The notes: generated by a model from the sequence alone, not told the origin. A DNA stretch of 11,527 nt from Christensenella sp. UBA4626 (GCA_002406115.1 DHNC01000009.1:544-12070); one strand, 5' to 3'; shown: positions 1-7,872, numbered from the stretch's first letter. A program made the numbers and translations.

Positions 1-15
1 GGCACTTCGTTAGTC

Positions 16-36
16 TTTGTGGGGACCCCAAATTTT
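16..36. repeat. GGGGACCCC palindromic motif, left copy
   Basis: A GGGGACCCC palindrome is followed by AAATTTT. The same combination, with an extra G before AAATTTT, recurs at the right end of the window (11507-11527). The sequence shows the match directly. Whether it is a dispersed intergenic repeat of this genome is inference. Confidence 0.4.
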
Positions 37-40
37 AATT

Positions 41-71
41 AACTCGGCTTTTAAGTCGAGTTGTTTTTTTT
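41..71 (+). terminator. Intrinsic terminator of an upstream gene outside the window
   Basis: A 9-bp stem (AACTCGGCT at 41-49 with AGTCGAGTT at 54-62, one G-T pair) and a TTTA loop are followed by G and eight T. It fits a rho-independent terminator on the plus strand. It would end a transcript that starts left of the window, and insulates the metalloprotease gene that follows. Confidence 0.8.
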
Positions 72-127
72 GCCCTTAAGGTGTAAAGGGTGGATATGGA
101 AGGTTTGGATTAAATTAAAATGAGGGC

Positions 128-156
128 TTGCAAATTTGATGCAAGTGTGGTATCCT
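128..156 (+). promoter_or_regulatory. Candidate promoter giving a leaderless metalloprotease mRNA
   Basis: The -35 box TTGCAA (128-133), a 17-bp spacer and the -10 box TATCCT (151-156) are preceded by TG in the extended -10 position. The -10 ends 6 nt before ATG 163, so transcription would begin at or beside the start codon. An inverted repeat, CTTGCA (127-132) with TGCAAG (140-145), overlaps the -35 box and spacer and could be an operator. The same -35 hexamer and spacing occur before the SDR gene at 3018. Confidence 0.5.
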
Positions 157-162
157 TATTAC

Positions 163-1383
163 ATGGAAAAAGCTTCAATAAAGAAAAAGATTAGAAATTT
201 GGTTATTACAAGTTTGGCGATTGCCACAATTGGCACTGCTGGATTGCACGCCGGGAGCGAAATTCGTCATAAGGACAATTCCCCGCTCTCTCAAACTTAT
301 GAGTTGCAGCAAGATTTAGGCTTCACTGGCGATTACAGGGCTAACGGCGGCAGAAGGTTGGAACACAACAATGGCGAACCGATTTATGTTTCAATTTCAA
401 GCGAATTTAATGATGAGCAAAGAGCAATGATAATTGAACAATTAAATCATATATTTGGATTGGTCGGCAGCATCAACGATAATTATAAATACGAAATTGT
501 TGATAATGTGGACAGCATAAAATATATAGGCAAAAGCACAATTAAAATTCGTTTTAAGGACCTTGCCCCTAGATACGCCGGTGAGGCAGCAATGAACAAT
601 AGTTTGCTGAGCCTATCCTCAGCGGGCAAGTTCACCCGCAAATGCGATGTAAGGATTTCAAGGTTTTACAATTCGCCAGAGTCCGCCGGCGAAGATTTTG
701 AACATTTATATGATATGAGTAATTTCCCTTACACGGTTGCTCATGAACTCTTCCATTGTTTTGGTGTGGGCGACCTTTACAAACTTGATACCCTTTCGCA
801 TAACAGCCTTATAAGTGTTTCAAATCAAAGCATGAAACAAGTCAGCCCTAACGATTACAAATTGCTTGTGAGTATGTATTCAAAATCTCTTTCTGACTGT
901 TCGGAAGAAGAAAAACAAGCATATATCAAGCAAGCCAACCAAATGATTGAAGAATACACTCAATCGTACTACGAGCAGTATTGCAAACAACAGAAAGATA
1001 GTCCGCTTTTTAAATATCATGACACGATAAAGGATGACATTGATGTCACTTTTAGCAGATTGATAATGGTTAATTGGGATTACACTACGAAATTCTCTAA
1101 GATTAGAGTTGTGACTCGAAACAACAAGTACACCCTTGCCCTGTATGATACTGACGATAAAATTGTGGACAAGTGCAGCGGCAAACTAAGGAATATTGAC
1201 GGCGTATTGATTTTGGAGGGGGTTCATTTAACTAATTTCATCCAAAATAAGGACGTCTATGTTGATTTCTACCTCACCTCTCGCAGCAATAGTTTGAATT
1301 TGTATGAAATGTCATCTATTGCCGACCTTTTACTTTCCGCAAATGGACGCTCCACTAATTATGTAGACATTTACAATCTTTAA
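163..1383 (+). CDS. Secreted metzincin-like zinc metalloprotease, putative
   Basis: From ATG 163 the product has 406 residues and begins with a typical signal peptide: a basic stretch (KKKIR, about 7-11), a hydrophobic run to about residue 26, then a possible cleavage after LHA. Residues 194-204 read HELFHCFGVGD, an HExxHxxGxxD zinc site with His194, Glu195, His198 and Asp204. About 26 residues further on, SMKQVSPNDYKLL has the look of the metzincin Met-turn and following helix (Met224), as in matrixin-like (M10) peptidases. The C-terminal 80-90 residues look beta-rich and may be an accessory domain. The frame is open back to TTG 136 and ATG 139, but those starts lie inside an inverted repeat and put extra residues before the signal peptide. 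ATG 163 follows a plausible promoter by 6 nt. It probably acts outside the cell; the substrate is unknown. It is a single-gene unit. Confidence 0.75.
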   Translation: MEKASIKKKIRNLVITSLAIATIGTAGLHAGSEIRHKDNSPLSQTYELQQDLGFTGDYRANGGRRLEHNNGEPIYVSISSEFNDEQRAMIIEQLNHIFGLVGSINDNYKYEIVDNVDSIKYIGKSTIKIRFKDLAPRYAGEAAMNNSLLSLSSAGKFTRKCDVRISRFYNSPESAGEDFEHLYDMSNFPYTVAHELFHCFGVGDLYKLDTLSHNSLISVSNQSMKQVSPNDYKLLVSMYSKSLSDCSEEEKQAYIKQANQMIEEYTQSYYEQYCKQQKDSPLFKYHDTIKDDIDVTFSRLIMVNWDYTTKFSKIRVVTRNNKYTLALYDTDDKIVDKCSGKLRNIDGVLILEGVHLTNFIQNKDVYVDFYLTSRSNSLNLYEMSSIADLLLSANGRSTNYVDIYNL

Positions 1384-1458
1384 TTTATAAGTAACCCTCT
1401 CAAATAAACCAATTTATTTCGGTAATGCTTATAAATCTAGTTTAATGTAGAGCACAAT

Positions 1459-1490
1459 AAAAAAAGCAGCAATCATTTTGCTGTTTTTTT
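1459..1490. terminator. Bidirectional intrinsic terminator
   Basis: CAGCAA (1467-1472) pairs with TTGCTG (1478-1483) around a 5-nt loop. The stem is flanked by seven A on the left and seven T on the right, so both strands end in a U-run. It can serve the plus-strand metalloprotease gene and the convergent minus-strand degV unit, including the small gene at 1519-1596. Confidence 0.85.
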
Positions 1491-1518
1491 GTATAATAAA
1501 CCAACTTATTTTGCTATT

Positions 1519-1596
1519 TTAGGTTTGTCGTATTTTTTTAATAACACTGAAATAGCCTTTTAAAAAATCAATGTCTTCAACTTTTATGGTGTTCAT
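1519..1596 (-). CDS. Small 25-codon ORF translationally positioned behind degV
   Basis: An ATG at 1596 opens a 25-codon frame ending in TAA, starting MNTIKVEDIDFL and ending VIKKIRQT. It begins 9 nt after the degV stop. The segment between the two holds a strong Shine-Dalgarno run (GAGGGG, 4 nt before ATG). The bidirectional terminator follows about 30 nt downstream, so degV, this frame and the terminator form one neat unit. The peptide has an acidic/hydrophobic front half and a basic tail and could form an amphipathic helix. I recognise no family. It might be a real small protein or the stub of a decayed gene. Ribosome-binding-site quality is the main evidence. Confidence 0.45.
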   Translation of the reverse strand: MNTIKVEDIDFLKGYFSVIKKIRQT

Positions 1597-1605
1597 TTTG
1601 CCCCT

Positions 1606-2460
1606 CTATGCGTTGGCGTCTGTTTCAGGTTCTTTGTTGATAAACAAAATGCCGAGAGTGCCCGGGCCGCAGTGAGAACTGATTGTTGAACTTGCGTTTA
1701 CATCGTATACTTGTTTGAAGCCGTATTCACGCAAACGGTCGCATATTTTTGAACTGATTTCCATTGGGCTGCTGTGAGTTACAAATGCAACAGACAAATC
1801 TGGATTTGATTTTTTAAGCATATCCTCAACATATTTTTTGAGGCAACCATTTATGCCGCCCATGTATTTTTTTGTAACTTTCATTTCGCCATTGATGACG
1901 GAAATTTGAGGTTTGAGCATAAGAAGTGTTGCACCGATAAGAGCCAAAGAACTGCACCTGCCGCCCTTATGCAAATATTTGAGAGTGTCCACCAAAAAAC
2001 TTGCTTGGACATACGGTGTCAATGCTTCAAGTTTTTCAACGACCTCTTTTGCTTCCATTCCGGATTTAACAAATTCAACACACTTGATTGCAAGCAAAGC
2101 GATGCCAGAAGAAAGTGATTTGCTATCAAAAATATACACCGGCAAATTTTCGGCACCCAAGCGTGCGTTTGCACAAGCGGATGTCATTTTGTCAGACAAA
2201 CTGATGTGGATAACAGTATCGTAATCCTTTAAAATATTTTCAAAATACTCCTTAAACATTTCCGCACTTGGAGCGCCAGTTTTTGGCAAAACGCCTTGTT
2301 GCTTAACATATTTAAACAAGTCTGAACTTGAAACGTCCACCCCATCACGAAATTCTTTTTCGCCCATAATTACGAAATAAGGCATACAAAAAATCTTGTT
2401 TTCTTGCACATATTCTTTTGGCAAATCACAAGCACTATCAATTGAAACAGCAATTTTCAT
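1606..2460 (-). CDS. DegV family protein (FakB-type fatty-acid-binding protein)
   Basis: The 284-residue product matches the DegV family along its whole length. It has an IDSACDLP N-terminal strand and loop (7-14), TGAPS (61-65, usually TSxPS), an ISLSDKMTSA segment (86-95), a DSKSLSSG stretch, YLHKGGRCS followed by a LLMLKPQISVINGE strand pair, and a C-terminal SHCGPGTLGILF motif. DegV/FakB proteins bind a long-chain fatty acid and, in Firmicutes with FakA, present it for phosphorylation to acyl-phosphate. No fakA is seen here, and DegV paralogues often stand alone, so the exact lipid role is inference. The start is ATG 2460, which matches the family N-terminus and has a weak GTGAG site upstream; an in-frame GTG at 2472 is the alternative. 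The small frame at 1519-1596 follows directly. Confidence 0.9.
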   Translation of the reverse strand: MKIAVSIDSACDLPKEYVQENKIFCMPYFVIMGEKEFRDGVDVSSSDLFKYVKQQGVLPKTGAPSAEMFKEYFENILKDYDTVIHISLSDKMTSACANARLGAENLPVYIFDSKSLSSGIALLAIKCVEFVKSGMEAKEVVEKLEALTPYVQASFLVDTLKYLHKGGRCSSLALIGATLLMLKPQISVINGEMKVTKKYMGGINGCLKKYVEDMLKKSNPDLSVAFVTHSSPMEISSKICDRLREYGFKQVYDVNASSTISSHCGPGTLGILFINKEPETDANA

Positions 2461-2483
2461 TTTAATTCTCACTTTTATTTTAA

Positions 2484-2567
2484 ATTATATTGGTGAAGCC
2501 AACAAAATAACCAATATTAAATTATATATTCTTCTGTCAGTGTAACATTAAAAATGAGATTAGTCAA
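2484..2567 (-). promoter_or_regulatory. degV promoter region with 5' inverted repeat
   Basis: Read on the minus strand, TTGACT (2562-2567), 17 bp and TACACT (2539-2544) form a candidate promoter about 75 nt ahead of degV. A second, better -10 (TATAAT, 2484-2489) lies closer, with TTGGTT at a long 19-bp spacing. Between the first promoter and the gene is a perfect 8-bp inverted repeat (2487-2494 with 2510-2517, 15-nt loop) that overlaps the second -10. It could be an operator or an RNA hairpin. Which promoter is used cannot be told from sequence. Confidence 0.4.
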
Positions 2568-2981
2568 ACAAAAATGCCAAAAAGAGCGAAATATAAAATT
2601 GTTAGTCATTTCCGAAAAATCGTAAAAAATTTAATAAAAAATGCAAAAAATTTCACTTTTTTAGCGTTTTTTAATGATTTTTTTGAAAATAAATATGTTT
2701 TTTAATTATTTTTTATAAAATTTTTTATTGTTCATATTTTGTTTTTGTTGTTAAATTTCAATAGAATATTTCAATTTTAAAATTCAATTTGTTACAAATT
2801 TTTTAGTAATTTGTTGCACAATTATTGCAATTCCGTTACAAAATCATTGCAATTTCGTTACAAAACTTAAAAGAAATTTTATGTTTTTTATGGATAGATT
2901 TTTTATATTTTAGCCTCTCAATTTTATTTAAACACCTATTTAAAAATCCAATTTTTGACCTATAAAAAAATATGATATAGA
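2568..2981. other. Gene-free, very AT-rich intergenic region between degV and SDR gene
   Basis: The divergent gap holds no convincing gene on either strand. It is dominated by A and T runs. The only ordered element is a tandem repeat at 2824-2867. A second possible promoter for the SDR gene, TTGACC at 2955-2960 with TAGATT 17 bp later, lies at its right end. Confidence 0.6.
2824..2867. repeat. Two-copy 22-bp tandem repeat
   Basis: ATTGCAATTCCGTTACAAAA at 2824 is repeated 22 bp later at 2846 with a single C/T change in the first 20 bases. A related GTTACAAA word also occurs just upstream (about 2791). The helical-phase spacing (about two turns) would suit a regulator binding site ahead of the SDR gene, but that is only inference. 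Confidence 0.6.
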
Positions 2982-3010
2982 TTGCAAAACAAACGATAAT
3001 GTGTTATGAT
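2982..3010 (+). promoter_or_regulatory. Candidate promoter giving a leaderless SDR mRNA
   Basis: TTGCAA (2982-2987), 17 bp and TATGAT (3005-3010) make a good sigma-A-type promoter. The -10 ends only 7 nt before ATG 3018 and there is no room for a Shine-Dalgarno, so the transcript would start at or next to the ATG. Confidence 0.55.
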
Positions 3011-3017
3011 TTGAAAG

Positions 3018-3884
3018 ATGAATTTAAAAAAATATTTGGATAGTTTCAATTTAAACAATCAAACAATTTTAATAACAGGTGCAGCGGGTGGCATTGGCTC
3101 TGCACTTTCTTTCCATTTGGCAAGTTTAAATGTAAAACTGATGTTGGCTGGCAGAACGGGTTTGAAATTGGATAATTTAAAGTCTGAAATCTTAAAAAAA
3201 TATCCAAACACTGATGTTGAAATTTTAACGTTGGATTTATGCAGCAAAAAGAGCGTTGATGAATTTATTGAGAATGTGAAAAATATTAAAATTGACTTTT
3301 TCTTTCACAATGCTGGCGTGTATAATGTGCCTAGACATAACACAGAACTTGGCTTTGACAATATCTTTCAAACAAACTGCCTTATGCCTTATTACATAAG
3401 CAAACGTTTAATGGATAATTTTAAACAAAATCGCACCAAACTTGTATTTATGGGAAGCATTGCTTATAATTACAGTAAAATCGACCAAAGCGATATTCAA
3501 TTTTTGAAGTGCAAAAAGCCAAGCAAAGTGTACGGAAACAGCAAACGTGTTGCCATGGCGGCGTTGAGCGAACTGTTTAAAGAGAAAGGTGTTGAGTTTT
3601 CAATCATCCACCCCGGTGTCACGCTCACACATATGACAAACCACTACCCTAAAATTATAAATTGGCTGGTTAAAATTGTTTTGGGTCTGGTTTGTCCAAA
3701 ACCAAAAATCGCCTGCCTTTCATTTTTATATGCCACAAATCATCACACCGATTTTGATGAATGGATAGGCCCAAAAATTTTCAATACTTGGGGCAATCCA
3801 AAAATAAGCAAAACAAAATTGGAAGAGAACGATTATAAATTTTGCCACGACGTTTTGGAAAGCATGATACAAAATTTTGACTAA
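3018..3884 (+). CDS. Short-chain dehydrogenase/reductase, retinol-dehydrogenase-like
   Basis: The 288-residue product is a classical-type SDR with a Rossmann fold. The nucleotide-binding TGAAGGIG motif lies at 20-27. AGR (44-46) after the second strand suggests NADP(H) preference. NAG is at 98-100. The catalytic set appears complete as Asn120, Ser147, Tyr172 and Lys176 (YGNSK). The 25-residue distance from Ser to Tyr, longer than the usual 13, is typical of the retinol dehydrogenase/WWOX-like branch. The substrate cannot be predicted; a hydrophobic stretch around 212-222 might contact membrane or a lipophilic substrate. It is a single-gene unit with its own promoter and terminator. ATG 3018 is the natural start, with no ribosome binding site in front of it. 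Confidence 0.88.
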   Translation: MNLKKYLDSFNLNNQTILITGAAGGIGSALSFHLASLNVKLMLAGRTGLKLDNLKSEILKKYPNTDVEILTLDLCSKKSVDEFIENVKNIKIDFFFHNAGVYNVPRHNTELGFDNIFQTNCLMPYYISKRLMDNFKQNRTKLVFMGSIAYNYSKIDQSDIQFLKCKKPSKVYGNSKRVAMAALSELFKEKGVEFSIIHPGVTLTHMTNHYPKIINWLVKIVLGLVCPKPKIACLSFLYATNHHTDFDEWIGPKIFNTWGNPKISKTKLEENDYKFCHDVLESMIQNFD

Positions 3885-3909
3885 CTTACTTTTCCTCTTT
3901 TTGTTTGAT

Positions 3910-3942
3910 AGGATTTTTTTAAAAACAAAAATCCTTTTTTTT
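3910..3942 (+). terminator. Intrinsic terminator of the SDR gene
   Basis: AGGATTTTT (3910-3918) pairs with AAAAATCCT (3927-3935) around an 8-nt loop and runs into a T tract ending at 3942. It lies 25 nt after the SDR stop codon. Confidence 0.8.
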
Positions 3943-4279
3943 GTCTTGACAGGCAAACTCTTTTGTTGATGTTAAAAAATAAAAATTATTAAAAAATTTA
4001 ATAAAAATTTTAATTTTTTTCTATTTTTTCGCTTTTTTACGCATTTTTGCTTTATTTTTTAATTTTTTTTAATAAATTTCTGATTTTTTTCAAATATTTT
4101 TACAATCGCTTTAAAATAGATTTCTAAATTTTTTAAAATCCAAATATCACTATGTTGACAAAATATTTTATTTTCCTTTATTCCTCCTACTCTTGCTTAG
4201 ACATTTCAATTGCCTTAAAATTTAATATATAAATTTTTAAATATATTGTTTTTTATTTTTAATTTAAAAAAATTTTGAG
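3943..4279. other. Gene-free AT-rich intergenic region before xfp
   Basis: No gene is supported here. The stretch is mostly A/T runs. A TTGACA hexamer at 3946-3951 has no matching -10 at a usable distance. A CCTCCT at about 4186 would be a perfect Shine-Dalgarno on the minus strand but has no ORF behind it. Confidence 0.6.
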
Positions 4280-4302
4280 TATAATCTTTATATAAATAGG
4301 GG
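4280..4302 (+). promoter_or_regulatory. xfp -10 box and ribosome binding site
   Basis: A consensus TATAAT (4280-4285) is followed by a Shine-Dalgarno AGGGG (4298-4302), 6 nt before ATG 4309. No convincing -35 hexamer is present at 16-18 bp. The short leader contrasts with the leaderless arrangement at four neighbouring genes and fits a strongly translated metabolic enzyme. Confidence 0.6.
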
Positions 4303-4308
4303 TTAAAA

Positions 4309-6687
4309 ATGAAAACAAATAGAAACACAAATTTACCAAATAAATGGTTTTATTCAAAAGAATATATGCAAAGTTTGGACGCTTACTGGCGTGCCTGCAA
4401 CTATTTGTCAGTTGCACAACTTTATCTTCTTGACAACCCTCTCATGAGAGACCATGAACTTTGCATGGATGATATAAAGAAAAAATTGGTTGGTCACTGG
4501 GGCACTGTGCCTGGGCAAAATTTTGTTTATGCTCACTGTGACCGTGTTATCACAAAATATGACCTTGATATGATTTTCCTTTCCGGCCCTGGGCATGGTG
4601 GCAACTTTTTGACCTCAAACTGCTACATGGAGGGGACATATTCAGAATATTATCCTGACATAAATTTTTCACATGACGGCATGAAAAAGTTTTGCAAACA
4701 ATTTTCTTTCCCAGGTGGAATTGGCTCCCACTCTGTGCCTGAGGTTCCGGGCACAATGCACGAAGGTGGCGAACTTGGCTATTCCCTCGCCCACGCATTT
4801 GGTGCTGTTATGGACAATCCAAATTTGATTGCAACTGTTGTTGTTGGTGACGGCGAAGCGGAAACTGGGCCATTGGCAACCGCATGGCATGGCAACAAAT
4901 TTATCAATCCTCAAAAGGACGGTGTTGTTTTGCCGGTTCTACACCTCAACGGATACAAAATCAACAATCCAACAATTTTGTCCAGGCTGCCAAAAAATCA
5001 ATTGATTTCCCTCATGCAAGGCTATGGTTATGCCCCACTTTTTGTTGAAGGTGACGAACCAAAAACTATGCATATAAAAATGGCAAAAGCAATGGACAAA
5101 GCCATTGAAATGATTAAACAAATCAAACAAAATGCCGCAAGTTACACAAACTCAACACCAATTTACCCTATGATTGTTTTGCGCACCCCAAAGGGCTGGA
5201 CTGGCCCAAAAGTTGTGGACGGAAAGCAGATTGAAGGTTTGTGGCGAGCACACCAAATCCCTATCACCATGCAAGGCGAAAACGATTTGCAACTGCTTAA
5301 AAATTGGCTTGAAAGTTACAAACCTGAGGAATTGTTTGACGAAAATTATACACCATACAAATATATAACCGACATTTTGCCAAAAGGCAACAAGCGTATG
5401 TGTGCCAACGCCTACACCAATGGCGGAAGGCTGCTTAAAGAACTTAAAATGCCAAAGTTTGAAAAATATGCTGTGAAATTTAAAGGTCATGGTACAGTTA
5501 AAACACAAGACATGAACGAACTTGGCAACATGGTGCGTGACGTGCTGAGCATGAACTCAACAAATTATCGCATTTTTAGCCCAGATGAAAACAATTCTAA
5601 CCGACTTGCAAACGTTTTTGAAAAGAACTATCGCAATTTTAGCGGCATTAAACTGCCAACCGACGACCATCTCGCCTGCGACGGTCATGTTATGGACTGT
5701 TTTTTGAGCGAGCATATGTGCGAAGGCTGGTTGGAGGGCTATCTCCTGACTGGAAGGCACGGAATGTTTGATAGTTACGAAGCATTTATACGTGTGGTTG
5801 ACAGCATGATTGCCCAACACGCAAAATGGCTTAAATCTTGCCAACACATCGAGTGGCGTGCCCCAATCAGTTCGCTAAACCTTGTGCTTACAAGCAACGT
5901 TTGGCAGCAAGACCACAACGGATTTACTCACCAAGACCCTGGCCTGCTTGACATGATTGCAACCAAAAGCAAGGACACCGTGCGTGTCTATTTGCCAGCC
6001 GACGCAAACTGCCTCCTCTCTTGCTACGACCACACCGCACGCAGCAAAAACTATATCAATGTGATTGTTGCAAGCAAACATCCGACATATCAATGGCTGA
6101 ATATGGACGAGGCAAAAGAGCATTGCAAAAAAGGCTTGTCCGTTTGGGATTGGGCTTGCTTTGGCGACAGCAAAAAACCAGACATTGTCCTTGCAAGTTG
6201 CGGCTCAACTCCAACAATCGAATCTTTGGCTGCCGCAAAACTTTTGCACCAATATCTGCCTGACCTTAACATTAGATTTGTAAATGTGGTTGACCTTATG
6301 AAAATCGTTTCAAACAACACACATCCGCACGGTTTGACCGACAAGGAATATGACGCAATTTTCACAAAAGATAAGCCAATTTTATTCAACTTTCATGGCT
6401 ACCCTCAACTCATCCACACCCTCACCTACAACCGCAACAATCAGAACATTCACGTCAGCGGATATCGTGAGGAAGGCACAATTACAACTGCCTTTGATAT
6501 GCGTGTGAGGAACCATATTGACCGTTTCCATTTGGTGCTTAAAGCATTGAACTATCTCAACATCGACAAGTCGGTTGAAACAAAAATAAGGCGTGAACTG
6601 AACAACAAATTGAAGCAGCACACCGCTTACATCGACGAATTTGGCGTGGATATGCCTGAAATTGAAAACTGGAACTGGAACGACTAA
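4309..6687 (+). CDS. xfp: Xylulose-5-phosphate/fructose-6-phosphate phosphoketolase
   Basis: The 792-residue protein has the full length and signature motifs of the thiamine-diphosphate-dependent phosphoketolase family. SGPGHGG is at 92-98. GDGEAETGPLATAWHG, the diphosphate/Mg2+-binding motif, starts at 180. HLNGYKI..NPTILSR starts at 212, and QDHNGFTHQDPG lies around 534-545. It cleaves xylulose-5-P (and in many members fructose-6-P) with phosphate to acetyl-phosphate plus glyceraldehyde-3-P (or erythrose-4-P), in the cytosol. Acetyl-phosphate then yields ATP through acetate kinase, which is not in this window. It sits alone between terminators, so it is probably its own transcription unit. 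Its codons are richer in C- and G-ending forms than the flanking DNA, consistent with high expression. Whether both sugar phosphates are used cannot be read from sequence. Confidence 0.97.
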   Translation: MKTNRNTNLPNKWFYSKEYMQSLDAYWRACNYLSVAQLYLLDNPLMRDHELCMDDIKKKLVGHWGTVPGQNFVYAHCDRVITKYDLDMIFLSGPGHGGNFLTSNCYMEGTYSEYYPDINFSHDGMKKFCKQFSFPGGIGSHSVPEVPGTMHEGGELGYSLAHAFGAVMDNPNLIATVVVGDGEAETGPLATAWHGNKFINPQKDGVVLPVLHLNGYKINNPTILSRLPKNQLISLMQGYGYAPLFVEGDEPKTMHIKMAKAMDKAIEMIKQIKQNAASYTNSTPIYPMIVLRTPKGWTGPKVVDGKQIEGLWRAHQIPITMQGENDLQLLKNWLESYKPEELFDENYTPYKYITDILPKGNKRMCANAYTNGGRLLKELKMPKFEKYAVKFKGHGTVKTQDMNELGNMVRDVLSMNSTNYRIFSPDENNSNRLANVFEKNYRNFSGIKLPTDDHLACDGHVMDCFLSEHMCEGWLEGYLLTGRHGMFDSYEAFIRVVDSMIAQHAKWLKSCQHIEWRAPISSLNLVLTSNVWQQDHNGFTHQDPGLLDMIATKSKDTVRVYLPADANCLLSCYDHTARSKNYINVIVASKHPTYQWLNMDEAKEHCKKGLSVWDWACFGDSKKPDIVLASCGSTPTIESLAAAKLLHQYLPDLNIRFVNVVDLMKIVSNNTHPHGLTDKEYDAIFTKDKPILFNFHGYPQLIHTLTYNRNNQNIHVSGYREEGTITTAFDMRVRNHIDRFHLVLKALNYLNIDKSVETKIRRELNNKLKQHTAYIDEFGVDMPEIENWNWND

Positions 6688-6718
6688 ACAGTTAGCCTTA
6701 ACAAACTTATAATTCAAG

Positions 6719-6748
6719 AAAATTCACATGAGGAGTGTGGATTTTTTT
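6719..6748 (+). terminator. Intrinsic terminator of xfp
   Basis: A 10-bp stem (6719-6728 with 6736-6745, one T-G pair) and a 7-nt loop are followed by a T run to 6748. The left arm starts with A's, so it may also weakly stop the convergent murG-like transcript. Confidence 0.8.
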
Positions 6749-6813
6749 CTGCATATATAGATTATATTTATAAGAGTGGCGAAACAAATTGGATTATTTA
6801 TACAAAATGGATG

Positions 6814-7866
6814 TTAAAATTTTTTAATAATTTCAACTATTTTTTGTTTGCCGTTGGTTGGGCGGATTGCTTTGTATTTTTGTTTGTAACTGTTTAAATT
6901 GCTGTAAAAATCCTCAATTTCTTTTTGCAAAAGGCTTGCATTTATGTCATGTTCGTGAAGCATTTTTGCCACGCCGTGCTGAACATAATATTCCGCGTTT
7001 TGAACTTGGTCTCCACGGCTTGCCTTGTTTTCAAGAGGAATTAGCAACATCGGAAGTTTTTTAAAATAGCATTCTGCCGTGACACCCGCACCAGAACGCC
7101 CCAAAACAAAGTCGACAGAATTGTAAATCTTGTTCATATCTTCTGCCATTTCGACTGCGTTGTAATTGCCAAACGAGTTGAGTTTTTTGTTGCCTTTGCC
7201 AGTCAAGTGAATGACATTCATCTTTGTTTGGAGGTCTTTTGCCAAAGCAAAAATCATCTCATTTATTTTGACCGCACCAAGCGAGCCGCCCACAATCAGC
7301 ATAGTTGGCAAATTTGGATTTAGCCTTATTTTGTGTCCATTTATTTTATCGTTTGATGTCAATTTTGAGGTTGTATTTTCAAAATTTGAACCGAAAATAG
7401 GGCCTGTGTAAACAACTTTTGGGCTTTTTGAAGTTAAATTTTCAAAGTTGACACACATTTTTGTGCAAGTTTTTAAAATAATTTTGTTGGCAAGTCCAAA
7501 CGAATAGTCGCTTTCGTGTGCAATCACCGGAATTTTAAGCATTTTGGCAGCAATACACACTGGAAGTGCCACATATCCGCCCTTGCTGAAAACCACATCG
7601 GGCTTGATTTTCTTTAACGCTTTTTTTGCCTTACAAATCGCATTAAGAAGCACAAAAGGTATCTTTAAATTGACAAAAATTTTGCCTCTAACAAGTTTTA
7701 CTGCCGGTATCGTGTAATATTCTTTTACCATCTTTTCAACCAAACGTTTTTCAATTCCATCGCTGCCGATATAATAGCACTCATAATCTTTCAAGTCTTC
7801 AATAATATAAACATTTGGCATGGCGTGTCCATAAGTTCCGCCACCAGTAAAAACAATTTTCTTCAT
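6814..7866 (-). CDS. murG: MurG-type UDP-GlcNAc:lipid I N-acetylglucosaminyltransferase
   Basis: The 350-residue product has the MurG two-domain GT-B pattern. The N-terminal loop GGGTYGHAMPN (8-18) keeps the His but has Tyr where many MurG proteins have Gly. SKGGY lies at 94-98 and HESD..FGLANK at 117-128. The C-terminal half carries GGSLGA, then GRSGAGVTAE and NKASRGDQVQNAEYY, the UDP-GlcNAc-binding part. The HESD and ASRGDQ variants are like the stand-alone MurG found beside the dcw-cluster copy in some Bacilli. MurG adds GlcNAc to lipid I to form lipid II on the inner membrane face. No other cell-wall gene is adjacent, so this could be the sole MurG or a second paralogue. A -10 box ends 6 nt before ATG 7866 with no Shine-Dalgarno. 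Confidence 0.88.
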   Translation of the reverse strand: MKKIVFTGGGTYGHAMPNVYIIEDLKDYECYYIGSDGIEKRLVEKMVKEYYTIPAVKLVRGKIFVNLKIPFVLLNAICKAKKALKKIKPDVVFSKGGYVALPVCIAAKMLKIPVIAHESDYSFGLANKIILKTCTKMCVNFENLTSKSPKVVYTGPIFGSNFENTTSKLTSNDKINGHKIRLNPNLPTMLIVGGSLGAVKINEMIFALAKDLQTKMNVIHLTGKGNKKLNSFGNYNAVEMAEDMNKIYNSVDFVLGRSGAGVTAECYFKKLPMLLIPLENKASRGDQVQNAEYYVQHGVAKMLHEHDINASLLQKEIEDFYSNLNSYKQKYKAIRPTNGKQKIVEIIKKF

Positions 7867-7872
7867 AAAACT

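Noticed and set aside
120..194. 24-codon upstream frame overlapping the metalloprotease start (MRACKFDASVV...)
   Set aside because: No ribosome binding site, and it would lie mostly upstream of the predicted transcription start.
3946..3951. Consensus -35 TTGACA after the SDR terminator
   Set aside because: No -10-like hexamer lies 16-18 bp downstream.
4176..4191. Perfect minus-strand Shine-Dalgarno AGGAGG in the xfp upstream gap
   Set aside because: No start codon at usable distance opens more than a few codons.
4408..6717. Many long antisense frames across xfp
   Set aside because: They are shadows of a GC-richer coding gene. The plus-strand frame has full-length family motifs, and no antisense frame has a start signal or recognisable domain.
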